From positions 1 to 5,460 of the forward strand of contig CASEZU010000182.1 in NCBI GenBank assembly GCA_949292445.1: a stretch of 5,460 bases of DNA. Reading direction: 5' to 3'. Source of the stretch: an uncultured Spirochaetales bacterium. GTDB lineage: Bacteria > Spirochaetota > Spirochaetia > Sphaerochaetales > Sphaerochaetaceae. The translations under genes were made by a program, and so were the position numbers. Of this stretch, positions 1 to 5,460 are shown piece by piece. The notes beneath the pieces are model-generated. The model saw nothing but the letters and a program-made list of their open reading frames with translations, had not been told where the DNA came from and did no database searches. The first letter of the stretch is position 1. Every line of letters starts with the position of its first letter.

Positions 1-1
1 G

Positions 2-1306
2 GCTATGTGCAGGCAGCTTCTTGTATCTAAGGCGCTTGCCTTCCCTTCCGTACGTTTCACGCTTCTTTCAGATGGTGCCGTGAAACTGGACTGGCCGAAG
101 TGCGCCTCGCTCAAGGAACGCGTGATGTTCCTCTACAGAGGCGAGGGAATTGCTGATGCCGATGTTGAGGCACTTCATGCCGACGGGGATGGCTTCACCG
201 TTGACATCATCGCGGGAAACTCTGCTGTAAAGCGCTCGGACAGGAAGGAGATAAGAATATATGTGAACGGCCGTCCGGTGGATGAGTACTCGCTCGTGCA
301 GGCAGTGGTTTACGGCTACGGCGAACTTCTTCCGGGAGGCTCATTCCCATATGCCGCAGTGTTCATCAATGACTCTCCCGAGCTTGTGGATTTCAACATC
401 CATCCTGCAAAAAGAGAGGTCAGGATACGCAACAAGGCCGAGATACACCATGCTGTCACATCCCTGCTGCAGTCAGGAATAAAGAGGAAAATACCCGAGA
501 TAACCCCGCTGCAGGAAGAGTTCTATCTGGAGAACACGAAACGCACGGAAGTGCCGTTCATTCCTGTGGAGAAAAAGGGAAGGACGGAATTCTCATGCCC
601 TGCCCCGGGCAGCGGTCACAGCTACGTATCAGAGCGCATAGGACACGAATACGGCGAGAAGGACAGGAAGTGGCTTGAAAAGGCCAGAGCACTGCAGGAG
701 GCAAGGGAAAGGACAAAGACCGTACAGCCCTCTCCTGCCGCAGCTGAGGAGGAAAAGGCAGACAAGGTGCCGGTGCGGTATATCGGACAGGCTTTCAATC
801 TTTTCCTGATAGCAGAACGGGGGGATGAGCTTTATCTGGTTGACCAGCATGCTGCCCATGAGAGGATTCTCTATGATGAGCTCTTATCTCAGAAGACAGT
901 GCAGAATCTCCTGCTCCCTATCCATCTGGAAATGGATCCGGAAGGCGATGAGTTCCTGCAGGCCAATGCCGAGGTCTACACGAAGCTGGGCATCATGCTC
1001 TCGCGCACAGGCGACGGAGTCTGGGAGATAACAGCTCTCCCTGCCTCATGCCGGCCGATCGAGAGCGAGATAACGGATTTCATAAAATCATCGAGACTCG
1101 ATGAGAAAGAGCTTGAATCAAGGCTTTTTGCCGTGATAGCCTGCCGCGCTGCCATCAAGGCTGGAGATGTGATCGACAGATGGAGCGCGGAGGAACTGCT
1201 GGAGAAAGTCTTTGCTCTTGATGAACCGGCCTGCCCTCACGGAAGGACATTTCTCATAAGACTCAAGGAAAAGGACCTGAGGCTCATGGCAGGAAGGACT
1301 GGCTGA
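2..1306 (+). CDS. mutL: DNA mismatch repair protein MutL (partial, N-terminus missing)
   Basis: MutL is the ATPase that links mismatch recognition by MutS to strand incision. The reading frame is open to the left edge, so about 175 residues (the GHKL ATPase motifs) lie outside. The Met at base 5 aligns inside the family and is not the start. Numbering from that Met, residues 1-155 are the end of the N-terminal region with the S5-like fold, marked by VNGRPV (87-92) and NIHPAKREVR (131-140). Residues 160-255 are a charged, variable linker. Residues 257-433 are the dimerisation/endonuclease domain, with DQHAAHER (280-287), ACR (379-381) and CPHGR (410-414). These match the nuclease-type MutL found in bacteria without MutH. 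Two departures are visible: Asp291 where the DQHA(X)2E(X)4E motif has its last Glu, and AGR (429-431) where a terminal FxR is usual. The stop lies inside the convergent lipoprotein gene. Family identity is secure. Confidence 0.96.
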   Translation, partial: AMCRQLLVSKALAFPSVRFTLLSDGAVKLDWPKCASLKERVMFLYRGEGIADADVEALHADGDGFTVDIIAGNSAVKRSDRKEIRIYVNGRPVDEYSLVQAVVYGYGELLPGGSFPYAAVFINDSPELVDFNIHPAKREVRIRNKAEIHHAVTSLLQSGIKRKIPEITPLQEEFYLENTKRTEVPFIPVEKKGRTEFSCPAPGSGHSYVSERIGHEYGEKDRKWLEKARALQEARERTKTVQPSPAAAEEEKADKVPVRYIGQAFNLFLIAERGDELYLVDQHAAHERILYDELLSQKTVQNLLLPIHLEMDPEGDEFLQANAEVYTKLGIMLSRTGDGVWEITALPASCRPIESEITDFIKSSRLDEKELESRLFAVIACRAAIKAGDVIDRWSAEELLEKVFALDEPACPHGRTFLIRLKEKDLRLMAGRTG

Positions 1307-1856
1307 GATTCACATCATTGCCGCGGCTGTCGGTGTATTCTATGAGGGCGGAAGATGCCTCCGGAGATGCCCTATAACCCTCAGCACGCTCCCCTGCGTC
1401 AATGACGGAGCCGTCCGCGGCATATTCAGTCACAAAGGCACTGCCGGAGAGCTCTCCTGAGATGAAGGTACGGAAAACGCTGTCATATGACAGCGTGATA
1501 GTATCACTGACCTCGGTGCCATTGTCGGAGTAGATCATTATGGAGTACTCACCTTCAGGAAACACAGCCCCGTCAGTGATCTCTGCCGGATCGGAGGTAC
1601 GGCTGCTGCCGCTGCCAGGAAATGCCCCCTCCCACGAAAGATCACCATCAGGAGAGACAAGACGGAAGGTGTAGACATTATCAGGGGACGAGAATGATGC
1701 GGAGACATAGAGCGTGTTATGTTCTGAAGAGTCACCGGATGATGCAACAGAGACTTCCCTCTCCATATCAAGGGAGAGGGATGAGACGCTGAACTGCTCC
1801 TCGGCACAGGAGAAGAGCAGAAGAACCGAGATGGCAGCTGCCGCGAGCCTCAGCAC
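1284..1856 (-). CDS. Small predicted lipoprotein, family not recognised
   Basis: This 190-residue protein has a short signal peptide: Arg3, a hydrophobic run at 4-15, then LFSC with the lipidated Cys at 17. Phe just before Ser-Cys is loose by E. coli rules but fits the relaxed lipoboxes known in spirochaetes. The mature part is acidic and rich in Ser, Gly and Thr with alternating hydrophobic residues. The stretch FRLVSPDG (65-71 region) through FPEGEYSIMIYSDNG (99-113) looks like an all-beta, immunoglobulin-like fold with an xPxGxYxxxxYxDxG turn. No catalytic motif is seen. The start is GTG, chosen because GGAGG lies 7 nt upstream and because the signal peptide begins there. The GTG overlaps the acyltransferase stop by 7 nt (GTGCTGA), so the two are likely translated from one message. 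It probably sits on the outer face of a membrane. The function is unknown, and being a real gene is well supported by the signal peptide and ribosome binding site. Confidence 0.82.
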   Translation of the reverse strand: MLRLAAAAISVLLLFSCAEEQFSVSSLSLDMEREVSVASSGDSSEHNTLYVSASFSSPDNVYTFRLVSPDGDLSWEGAFPGSGSSRTSDPAEITDGAVFPEGEYSIMIYSDNGTEVSDTITLSYDSVFRTFISGELSGSAFVTEYAADGSVIDAGERAEGYRASPEASSALIEYTDSRGNDVNLSQSFLP

Positions 1857-2980
1857 TCCCCTTCCTCCCTGAGGCGGGAACGCACGGGATTGGCGTAGCT
1901 GTTGAGGACGAATTCCCTCAGATGCGGCGAAAGATGCGCGAATCTGGCGAGGAATGCATCTCCATCGAAATCGGAGAGCTCTGAGGAGAATCTGTCACTC
2001 TTCTCAAGATAATCATAGGCGAACATGTTTGTATCCCAGAGCTTGTAATTGAGATGTATCTGCCTGTCCACCTCGTGGGCGACCTCCTCAGGAGTCCTGT
2101 AATCCCCTGCAATCGGTGTTCCGACAGCGAGATGCACTCTGCCCTTGCGCTCCTTCATGCCGCGTGTCATGGAAATGAGATCCTCATACTTCTTCTTCTC
2201 GTACTCCCCATGGTGCTGCTCGCGCATCACTTCCTCGCGTCCCTTGTTGATATCATTGGGATCATACTCGTAGCTGATCGATATCGGGAGGATGTTCATA
2301 CGGTTTATCAGCTCTGGGAAACTGATACCCTTCCCCTTCTGTGAGAGATAGAGCATCTTGATGATCGAGGGCTGGGTCTCATCAATCCCGTCCTTCGACC
2401 TCCCAGGACGCTGGGCAAGCCATATTGAGATATTCTCCTCCGTGATGGCTCCGACGAAATAGGATGAAAGCTCGATTGTGGAGATGTATTTCTCCTTCAT
2501 GCCAAGCGCGCGGCGCACGATGATGCCGCCATTGAGGCGGAAGAGATCCTCGATGAACTGGTTTGTCATCAGATTGTCACCGAAGGCCATCTCACAGAGC
2601 GGCTTGTCATGTTTGAGAAGCGTATAGTCCAGAAGCGCGCAGTCAAGAATTATGTCGCGGTGATTTGAAAGGAAGAGATAGCCTTTCGCAGGATCAATGG
2701 AATCATAGCCGGAGTCGGAGAATGCATCCATCGTGCGCCCGATGATGGTCGGAACGAAAATGCCGGCGGTTATGCGCTTCTGGAACTCAGGGTAGGACCT
2801 GACCTTGCCGATATTCTCCAGGATGCTCCCGAGATAGCTGTAGACGGCATTCATATCATTGCCGACAAGCATCGACACGAACGCCCCGAGATACTCCCGG
2901 TGATCCAGGACCCTTTTTATCGCATCATCCACATCCTTGCCGCGATACGGCGCTATGTTGCTGTACTGAGAGAAATCCAT
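1850..2980 (-). CDS. Glycerol-3-phosphate/1-acylglycerol-3-phosphate acyltransferase family protein (PlsB/PlsC-like)
   Basis: This 376-residue protein carries the four blocks of the glycerolipid acyltransferase fold, in order. Block 1 is FLSNHRDIILD (103-113), with catalytic-type His107. Block 2 is NGGIIVRRALG (150-160), the counterpart of the substrate-binding FIRR/FxxR block. Block 3 is IWLAQRPGRSKDG (186-198), in place of EGTRS. Block 4 is ILPISISYEYDP (230-241), in place of the IVPVxI block. The family moves a fatty acyl group to glycerol phosphate or a related acceptor at the inner membrane face. The His-to-Asp spacing is HX5D (His107-Asp113) and not HX4D, or Asp109 may act instead. I recall NHRDIVLD-type variants in Bacteroidota proteins, so this looks like a subfamily and not a defect. 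It is longer than typical PlsC (about 240 residues) and far shorter than PlsB (about 800), and no clear membrane span is seen. ATG lies 7 nt after the DHOD-like stop, with a GAGG overlapping that stop. The exact acceptor is unknown. Confidence 0.85.
   Translation of the reverse strand: MDFSQYSNIAPYRGKDVDDAIKRVLDHREYLGAFVSMLVGNDMNAVYSYLGSILENIGKVRSYPEFQKRITAGIFVPTIIGRTMDAFSDSGYDSIDPAKGYLFLSNHRDIILDCALLDYTLLKHDKPLCEMAFGDNLMTNQFIEDLFRLNGGIIVRRALGMKEKYISTIELSSYFVGAITEENISIWLAQRPGRSKDGIDETQPSIIKMLYLSQKGKGISFPELINRMNILPISISYEYDPNDINKGREEVMREQHHGEYEKKKYEDLISMTRGMKERKGRVHLAVGTPIAGDYRTPEEVAHEVDRQIHLNYKLWDTNMFAYDYLEKSDRFSSELSDFDGDAFLARFAHLSPHLREFVLNSYANPVRSRLREEGEC
1864..1868 (-). promoter_or_regulatory. 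Ribosome binding site fixing the GTG start of the lipoprotein
   Basis: On the - strand GGAGG is followed by a 7-nt spacer and GTG. It lies inside the last codons of the acyltransferase gene. No ATG is available before the lipobox, so this strong Shine-Dalgarno decides the start. Confidence 0.7.
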
Positions 2981-2987
2981 CGGCGCC

Positions 2988-3956
2988 TCACTGTCCTATT
3001 GTCTTCAGGAACTGGGTCCTCTCCCACTTCCAGCCATCGGAAATGTGTTCCTGGGAAAGGAGGCCTGTGAAATCGCGGAGTGATGAGTAGCCATGCCTCT
3101 CCATCCACGATGCTATGAATGAATTCATCTCCCCTATGACTGAAAAGCCATGCTGGACGACAGCGGTGCATACCTCGACAGCCTTCGCTCCGGAAAGGAG
3201 CATCTTCACGGCAGTCTCACCATCATGTATGCCTGTATTGCCGCAGAGATCGGCCTTCACCTCGCCGCTCATGAGACCTATCCACCTCAGAGCCTCCGCA
3301 TACTCATCCTTTCCGGATACGGGAGATCCTGCCGTAAACGTGAGATTCTCGATGTCGATATCGGGGCGGAAGAATCTGTTGAAGAGCACAATGCCGTCAA
3401 TGCCGGCCTTGTCGAGTGCGGAGATGACGTTGGCGAGGGATGAGTATTTGTACCCGATCTTCATCGAAAGCGGACCATCTATGGCCTTTCTTGCCCTTTC
3501 TGCAAAAGCTATGAGACGCTTGTCGACCTCCGCACCTGTCACAGCGGCATCGGATGAGATGGGATAGTAATTGAGCTCTATGCCATCGGCACCGCATTTG
3601 ACGAAACGCTCTGCGTAATCAATCCAGCTGTCCATTGTCTTCGCAGACACAGAGGCGATGACAGGGATCGAAAGCTCCTTTTTCGCCTCCGCAAGCAGCT
3701 TCATATAACGGTCAATATAGCGGTCCCTGGAGAATGCGGCATATGCCTCATCAGAGTGTCCGAGATACTCCGCATTTGCCTCAACCTCCTTCGAGACATC
3801 AGCCTCTATCTGCTCCTCGAAGACCGACTTCAGGACTACGGCTCCAGCACCTGCCGCCTCAGCCTTCTTCAGCGTCACTATGTTCTGTGTGAGCGGGCCC
3901 GATGATACTATTACGGGAGATCTCAGCTCCAGGCCCATATATTCAGTAGAAATCAT
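2988..3956 (-). CDS. Dihydroorotate dehydrogenase-like FMN protein, probably not true PyrD
   Basis: This 322-residue TIM-barrel flavoprotein resembles class 1 DHOD throughout. The FMN pocket looks intact: SSGPLTQN (18-25), VVLKS with Lys43, SMKIGYK with Lys166, LFNRFF with Asn193, and CGNTGIHDG (238-246) as the phosphate-binding loop, followed by VCTAVVQHG (262-270). Lys43 and Asn193 fall at the positions of the conserved Lys and Asn in the class 1A enzyme. The active-site loop differs. Where true DHODs have NLSCPN with a catalytic Cys (Ser in class 2), this has ELNYYPISSD (127-136), without Cys or Ser at that place. It belongs to the 'DHOD-like' group often annotated as PyrD, whose substrate I do not know. 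No pyrimidine gene is nearby. It is the first gene of its unit: AAGGAG lies 6 nt before the ATG and an extended -10 promoter lies just upstream. It is likely cytoplasmic and co-transcribed with the acyltransferase. Confidence 0.88.
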   Translation of the reverse strand: MISTEYMGLELRSPVIVSSGPLTQNIVTLKKAEAAGAGAVVLKSVFEEQIEADVSKEVEANAEYLGHSDEAYAAFSRDRYIDRYMKLLAEAKKELSIPVIASVSAKTMDSWIDYAERFVKCGADGIELNYYPISSDAAVTGAEVDKRLIAFAERARKAIDGPLSMKIGYKYSSLANVISALDKAGIDGIVLFNRFFRPDIDIENLTFTAGSPVSGKDEYAEALRWIGLMSGEVKADLCGNTGIHDGETAVKMLLSGAKAVEVCTAVVQHGFSVIGEMNSFIASWMERHGYSSLRDFTGLLSQEHISDGWKWERTQFLKTIGQ

Positions 3957-3962
3957 CTGAAA

Positions 3963-3968
3963 CTCCTT
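3963..3968 (-). promoter_or_regulatory. Ribosome binding site of the DHOD-like gene
   Basis: AAGGAG on the - strand with a 6-nt spacer to ATG. With the predicted transcript start near 3973 the leader is only about 17 nt, little more than this site. Confidence 0.7.
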
Positions 3969-3969
3969 C

Positions 3970-3994
3970 TTTTCATATTATTATAACATCAAAA
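3970..3994. promoter_or_regulatory. Candidate operator: 25-bp imperfect palindrome over the -10 box
   Basis: The 25 bases are an inverted repeat with arms of form TTTTnATnTTAT about a single central base at 3982. Ten of twelve arm positions pair, and the two mismatches are at arm positions 5 and 8. It covers the -10 box, so a protein bound here would block RNA polymerase. The nearest regulator gene is the Lrp/AsnC-type gene about 40 bp away, and that family tends to bind AT-rich palindromes. AT-rich sequence makes chance symmetry more likely, so this is a proposal. Confidence 0.4.
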
Positions 3995-4008
3995 CAAGGT
4001 AACAATAA
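3980..4008 (-). promoter_or_regulatory. Extended -10 promoter for the DHOD-like/acyltransferase/lipoprotein unit
   Basis: Read on the - strand, TATAAT (3985 down to 3980) is a perfect -10 box and is preceded by TGT (3988-3986), giving the extended -10 form TGnTATAAT. At the 17-nt spacing the -35 position (4008-4003) reads TTATTG, a poor match, which is usual for extended -10 promoters. Transcription should begin near 3973. The -35 area overlaps the U-tract of the upstream terminator, so the two units are set apart with no spare sequence. This is inferred from motifs only. Confidence 0.65.
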
Positions 4009-4026
4009 AAGCCCTCGGACGAGGGC
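4001..4026 (-). terminator. Intrinsic terminator of the serC-regulator unit
   Basis: On the - strand GCCCTC and GAGGGC form a GC-rich hairpin (4011-4026) around a 4-nt loop; counting the closing G-C pair gives seven pairs. The hairpin is followed by TTTTATTGTT (4010-4001). It begins about 5 nt after the regulator stop. There is no T-run on the other side, so it works for the - strand only. Confidence 0.85.
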
Positions 4027-4031
4027 TCCGG

Positions 4032-4487
4032 CTAGATGCAGTAGGGAATCCACAGCTGATGCGACTGATAGACCACGAAAGTCTCGACCTCCTGGACCTC
4101 AGCCACCTTCACCAGCTCAAACTTGAAGAAATCAAGAAGGGAAAGCCCGGCCTCCTCCGACAGCTGCAGCTGGACAATGAGGTCATAGCGTCCAGTCACG
4201 ACAGATGCGGAGAACACTCCTCTGAGAGCGGAGAACTCGCGGGCCTTTCTCTCCAGGTCCATGGTCTTCAGCTTCACGCCCATCATCACGACCTGCACAC
4301 CAGGCATTAGGGAGGGATCGACAAGCGCGGATATCTTCAGCACGCCCTCGTCTATCATCCTGTTGACCCTTGATCTGACGGTGTTCTCCGTTATGCCAAG
4401 CTCATCAGCGACAGCGGAGTAAGGCCGGCGCCCGTCGGCGAGCGCCTTGATGATGGCCTTGTTTGTGTCATCTATTTTCCTAACCAT
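4032..4487 (-). CDS. Lrp/AsnC-family transcriptional regulator
   Basis: This small DNA-binding regulator has 151 residues from the chosen ATG, the usual length for the family (about 150-165). Residues 4-19 (KIDDTNKAIIKALADG) match the family's opening helix. A winged helix-turn-helix covers about 21-48, with ELGITENTVRSRVNRM as turn and recognition helix. The RAM effector/oligomerisation domain runs from about 64 to 140 and includes VVTGRYDLIVQL (97-108), the conserved G-x-YD-hydrophobic signature. Such proteins form dimers to octamers and often respond to amino acids. The gene overlaps the serC stop by 8 nt (ATGGTTAG), which suggests translational coupling. A TTG four codons upstream (4499) is an alternative start, but AAGGA sits only 2 nt from it. 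The ATG has AGGA directly against it and AAGGA 14 nt away, so neither site is ideal. The effector and targets are not known. Serine or a related amino acid is a guess from the neighbour. Confidence 0.92.
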   Translation of the reverse strand: MVRKIDDTNKAIIKALADGRRPYSAVADELGITENTVRSRVNRMIDEGVLKISALVDPSLMPGVQVVMMGVKLKTMDLERKAREFSALRGVFSASVVTGRYDLIVQLQLSEEAGLSLLDFFKFELVKVAEVQEVETFVVYQSHQLWIPYCI

Positions 4488-5460
4488 TCCTGCGTTCAAA
4501 TTCCTTCATGAACTCTGCAAGCGAAGCCGCATCTTCGATCGGGAGGGCATTATAGAGGCTGGCACGGAGGCCGCCGACGGACCTGTGTCCCTTGAGACCG
4601 ATCATTCCTTCCCTCTTGGACTCCTCGAGGAATTTCGCCTCGAGCTCTTCGGAAGGACAGCGGAAGACGATGTTCATCCTTGAGCGGTACCTGGGATCAA
4701 CGGGAGAGCGGTAGAAGCCGGACGAGCTGTCGATGACATCATAGATATATCCCGATTTCACATTGGCATTCTCCAGCATTCCCTTCACTCCGCCATTGCG
4801 GATGATCCACTTCAGGACAAGCCCCACAGCCCAGATGGAGAAGACGGGAGGTGTATTGTAAAGCCCCTTATCCTTGGCATGCTTGGCATAATCCATATAT
4901 GCAGTGAGCCCGGGATTCCTCTTCTCGAGCATGTCGCGGCGCATGATGATGAATGTGGCGCCGGCCGGTCCGAGGTTCTTCTGCACACCGCCGTAGATCA
5001 TGGCGAATTTCGATACATCAACCGGACGGGAGAGCATATCGGAGGACATGTCCGCGATCAGCGGAACGTTTCCCGTATCAGGGAACTCCTGCCACTCTAT
5101 TCCTCCGATCGTCTCATTGGCGCAGAGGTAGAAATAGCACGATCCTTCGGACGGTTTTATCGTCTTCGGATCCGGAAGCGTCGTATAGCCGGTATCCTTT
5201 CCATCGAAGAGGATATTCACATTCCCGAGCTTCGCGGCATCATCAGCGGCCTTGTTAGACCAGGAACCCGTCCTGGTATAATCCGCATGGCCGCCGGAGA
5301 GGAGGAAGTTCATCGGAATCATCGTGAACTGCAGTGTCGCTCCGCCTCCGAGGAAGTAGATATCATAGTCATCGGGGATCGACAGGATAGAACGGAAATC
5401 CGCAAGACACTCATCATACATCTCCTCGAACATGCCGCCTCGGTGCGAGGCTTCGATCAT
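4480..5460 (-). CDS. serC: Phosphoserine aminotransferase SerC (partial, N-terminus missing)
   Basis: SerC is a PLP enzyme that converts 3-phosphohydroxypyruvate and glutamate to phosphoserine and 2-oxoglutarate, the second step of serine synthesis; it can also serve pyridoxine synthesis. The 326 residues present match the family nearly end to end. They include EASHRG (3-8, phosphate-binding His and Arg), GGGATLQF (38-45), TGSWSNKA (64-71, Trp stacking on PLP), NETIGG (115-120), ADMSSDMLSRPVD (136-148), GGVQKNLGPAG (157-167, with the PLP Lys161), NTPP (202-205), RSRMN (259-263) and GHRSVGGLRASLYNA (291-305). Compared with about 360 residues for the family, some 35 are missing beyond the right edge. 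The first in-window codon happens to be ATG but is internal to the family alignment. All visible active-site residues are intact, so it should be active. It is followed by the overlapping Lrp/AsnC-type gene, and the pair ends at the terminator. Confidence 0.97.
   Translation of the reverse strand: MIEASHRGGMFEEMYDECLADFRSILSIPDDYDIYFLGGGATLQFTMIPMNFLLSGGHADYTRTGSWSNKAADDAAKLGNVNILFDGKDTGYTTLPDPKTIKPSEGSCYFYLCANETIGGIEWQEFPDTGNVPLIADMSSDMLSRPVDVSKFAMIYGGVQKNLGPAGATFIIMRRDMLEKRNPGLTAYMDYAKHAKDKGLYNTPPVFSIWAVGLVLKWIIRNGGVKGMLENANVKSGYIYDVIDSSSGFYRSPVDPRYRSRMNIVFRCPSEELEAKFLEESKREGMIGLKGHRSVGGLRASLYNALPIEDAASLAEFMKEFERRNG

Noticed and set aside
2054..2344. 96-codon + strand open frame with a Leu-rich, membrane-like stretch
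   Set aside because: It lies antisense to conserved acyltransferase blocks. The Leu run mirrors Lys/Glu codons on the coding strand, and no ribosome binding site is seen.
3115..3567. 150-codon open frame on the + strand opposite the DHOD-like gene
   Set aside because: The opposite strand encodes a clear family protein across the same bases. This frame has no recognisable domain and no ribosome binding site, and its composition fits an antisense shadow.
2988..3956. Naming the flavoprotein pyrD
   Set aside because: Overall similarity is to DHOD, but the catalytic Cys/Ser loop is absent and no pyrimidine gene is near, so the symbol is not justified.
3999..4005. TTGTTA as the -35 box of the DHOD-unit promoter
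   Set aside because: The spacer to TATAAT would be only 14 nt, outside the usual 16-18. The extended -10 explains the promoter better.
4488..4499. TTG at 4499 as the regulator start
   Set aside because: It is possible, but the Shine-Dalgarno would be only 2 nt away and the family's opening residues fit the later ATG, so the ATG was preferred.
4953..5258. 101-codon Arg/Ser-rich + strand open frame
   Set aside because: It is antisense to the conserved core of serC, and its low-complexity basic composition is typical of a shadow frame.
1..5460. Mobile element, CRISPR, tRNA/rRNA or defence system
   Set aside because: No transposase, integrase, terminal repeats, regularly spaced repeats or RNA-gene signatures were seen on either strand. 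All long coding regions are accounted for by the six genes.

Overview
The window holds six protein genes packed almost without gaps. They are probably bacterial chromosomal housekeeping DNA of middling GC content (estimated by eye). One gene runs on the + strand: the C-terminal two thirds of mutL, cut by the left edge. Five run on the - strand. In transcription order these are serC (cut by the right edge), an Lrp/AsnC-family regulator, a dihydroorotate dehydrogenase-like flavoprotein, a glycerolipid-type acyltransferase and a small lipoprotein. I see no RNA genes, insertion sequences, CRISPR arrays or long repeats. The host cannot be fixed from this sequence. A relaxed lipobox and the MutL and acyltransferase motif variants would suit a spirochaete or a Bacteroidota-like lineage, with spirochaete my weak preference.

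Layout of the - strand. serC and the regulator overlap by a few bases and end at a clear intrinsic terminator (4001-4026). Immediately after it lies a promoter with a perfect extended -10 (TGTTATAAT). This drives a second unit: the DHOD-like gene, then 7 nt, then the acyltransferase, then a 7-nt overlap, then the lipoprotein. The lipoprotein runs tail to tail into mutL with a 23-bp overlap of the coding ends. The 73-bp gap at 3957-4031, between the DHOD-like gene and the regulator, is the only real intergenic space. It holds terminator, promoter, ribosome binding site and a candidate operator.

How the genes may work together. SerC makes phosphoserine, and the co-transcribed Lrp/AsnC protein is of a type that often senses amino acids, so it may tie serine synthesis to other genes. 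The best candidate target is the downstream promoter, where a 25-bp imperfect palindrome (10 of 12 arm positions matching) is centred on the -10 box. The downstream unit pairs a flavoenzyme that lacks the usual DHOD catalytic base with an envelope-lipid acyltransferase and an exported lipoprotein. That suggests an envelope or lipid role, but the shared pathway is unknown.

Nothing here is a clear new defence or mobile system. The points most worth a second look are the palindromic operator beside the Lrp gene, the DHOD-like enzyme without a catalytic base, and the altered nuclease motifs of MutL.
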